From: Imbricaverruca yamaguchii
Taxonomy: Eukaryota > Arthropoda > Thecostraca > Neoverrucidae
Assembly: GCA_034440575.1 (NCBI GenBank)
Contig: JAOTOL010001465.1
Coordinates: 784,501-848,500 of the forward strand
DNA length: 64,000 bases
Direction: 5' to 3'
Part shown: piece by piece, positions 63,046 to 64,000 of the stretch
Layout: every line of letters starts with the position of its first letter
How positions within the stretch are numbered: the stretch's first letter is position 1
Program-made: the position numbers and the translations under genes
The notes under the pieces: model-generated
Told to the model about the DNA's origin: nothing
Databases searched by the model: none
What the model saw: only the letters and a program-made list of their open reading frames with translations

Positions 63046-64000
63046 TGGGAGCAATGGTTATACAGCGGGACAAGTCGGGTCACTGCGCGAGATGCACACT
63101 GGGACAAAAACCACCAGACGGCGGACACAACTCATGGGCGAACGATTTGCCCAGTGCACTTGGATCTTGTTTTGTGGTGGAGGAAGGAGGGCGATGTCGA
63201 AAGACCCAACTTGTGTGGCAACAAGAACAAATGTATATCGATAATGCCTTTTGATGAGGTACTTTTGATGACCTAGGTTGATTGTTTTATGTCAGTAGTA
63301 CATATGCTGTTTGTACCATTTAAGATGCGAGTGTCACTCATAGCCTGAGGCAAAAATGTCACTTGATGTTAAAGCATTGTCATTAAGTGTGGGTCCAAAC
63401 TAGAATTTCCGAAATTCATGGAATCGAGGCCTAGTGGCACAAAGGTTCTCACCGTGACAAGGACAGGGTTGGAAAAATTAGCTCATTTTGTCACCCAGAA
63501 CATAATCCTGTCCACCAAATCATCGTCCAATTTTTCTCATTTTAACTGTCCAACAGCAGCTTCGACAACTCAAGATTACTGATTAAGAAAAATTACTCAA
63601 GATTCAATAAAAACTGCTAACTCAGGTTCTCATGTTGACACAGGCTCGCAGGTGGTGGTGATCGGGAATGTTTTACAGGCTTGATTAGAAATATACCCTC
63701 CACATTTGAATACATAAAAATTGTATCCTGCACATCAAGCATTACAAACCGCAAAGAACACCCACCCACTGTGCTCTTCTGAACACAAGCCAGTCTACCC
63801 ATTGTACGCGCCCAGTTCCAGCCCAGTGCTCTCCGACTTCTCCCAGCCCAGCCCAGCCACAGTACTCACTCTCTGACTGTCCGAAGAATCTTATGATGCC
63901 ACTCCCTGACCTCTCCCAACCCAGCCCGCCCACAGTACTCACTATCTGACCCTCCACCCAGCCCACCCAGCCCAGCCAATACTCACACAGTAACTCACTC
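63046..64000. other. squid intron or upstream region, no exon seen
   Basis: No RRM1 N-terminal exon was found. The last ~200 bases contain irregular CCCAGCCCAGCCCA and CAGTACTCACT repeats, possibly the edge of another minisatellite. Confidence 0.45.

Overview
This is eukaryotic, almost certainly arthropod, genomic DNA. The coding regions are short GC-rich exons with canonical GT-AG boundaries, separated by long introns filled with minisatellites and transposons. One gene encodes a TipE-type two-pass membrane protein, a family known from arthropod sodium channels. Another ends like the Drosophila hnRNP Squid. I cannot fix the class from sequence alone; a crustacean is my guess. Nothing here looks bacterial or viral.

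Layout. Positions 1-25,000 have no recognisable host gene. They hold foldback elements, three copies of an ~850 bp dispersed repeat, two 13-bp C-rich arrays, a terminal-inverted-repeat element that interrupts a ~170 bp tandem array, a hAT-type element with a perfect 8-bp target duplication, a decayed LINE and a 1.4 kb 38-bp minisatellite. From 25,411 to 36,356 (+) lies a complete five-exon ING (inhibitor of growth) gene, predicted at 313 aa, with an N-terminal ING region and a C4HC3 PHD finger. From 36,400 to 47,900 lie more minisatellites, a LINE interrupted by a 999 bp palindromic element and by a SINE, and a long TA microsatellite. At 47,904-48,725 (-) is an intronless 273 aa TipE-like gene. 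From 49,200 to 55,300 are SINEs, hAT MITEs and LINE remnants. From 55,317 to 62,970 (-) are the last six coding exons of a Squid-type hnRNP gene (half of RRM1, all of RRM2, and a Gly/Tyr-rich tail); its 5' exons lie beyond the window.

The most striking pattern is that tandem arrays and retroposons sit directly on splice sites. ING exon 2's 5' splice site is repeated 17 times in a 36-bp, frame-preserving array. The PHD exon's 3' splice site is present three times at 72-bp spacing. Intron 3 is filled by a 31-bp repeat carrying the branch-point-like CTGAC and a CAG, and its last degenerate unit supplies the real acceptor region. A tRNA-derived SINE starts at intron position +3 of ING exon 1, with a target duplication covering the donor. 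In squid, arrays abut one acceptor and one donor, and a LINE tail supplies a CTAAC branch-point consensus to another acceptor. At least four tRNA-derived SINE families are present. The commonest (tRNA-Val-like) shares its 3' tail with the resident LINE, which suggests a LINE/SINE partnership.

The three genes are not functionally linked in any obvious way: a chromatin reader, an ion-channel accessory subunit and an RNA-binding protein. All exon boundaries are inferred by eye from splice consensus, reading-frame continuity and family similarity.
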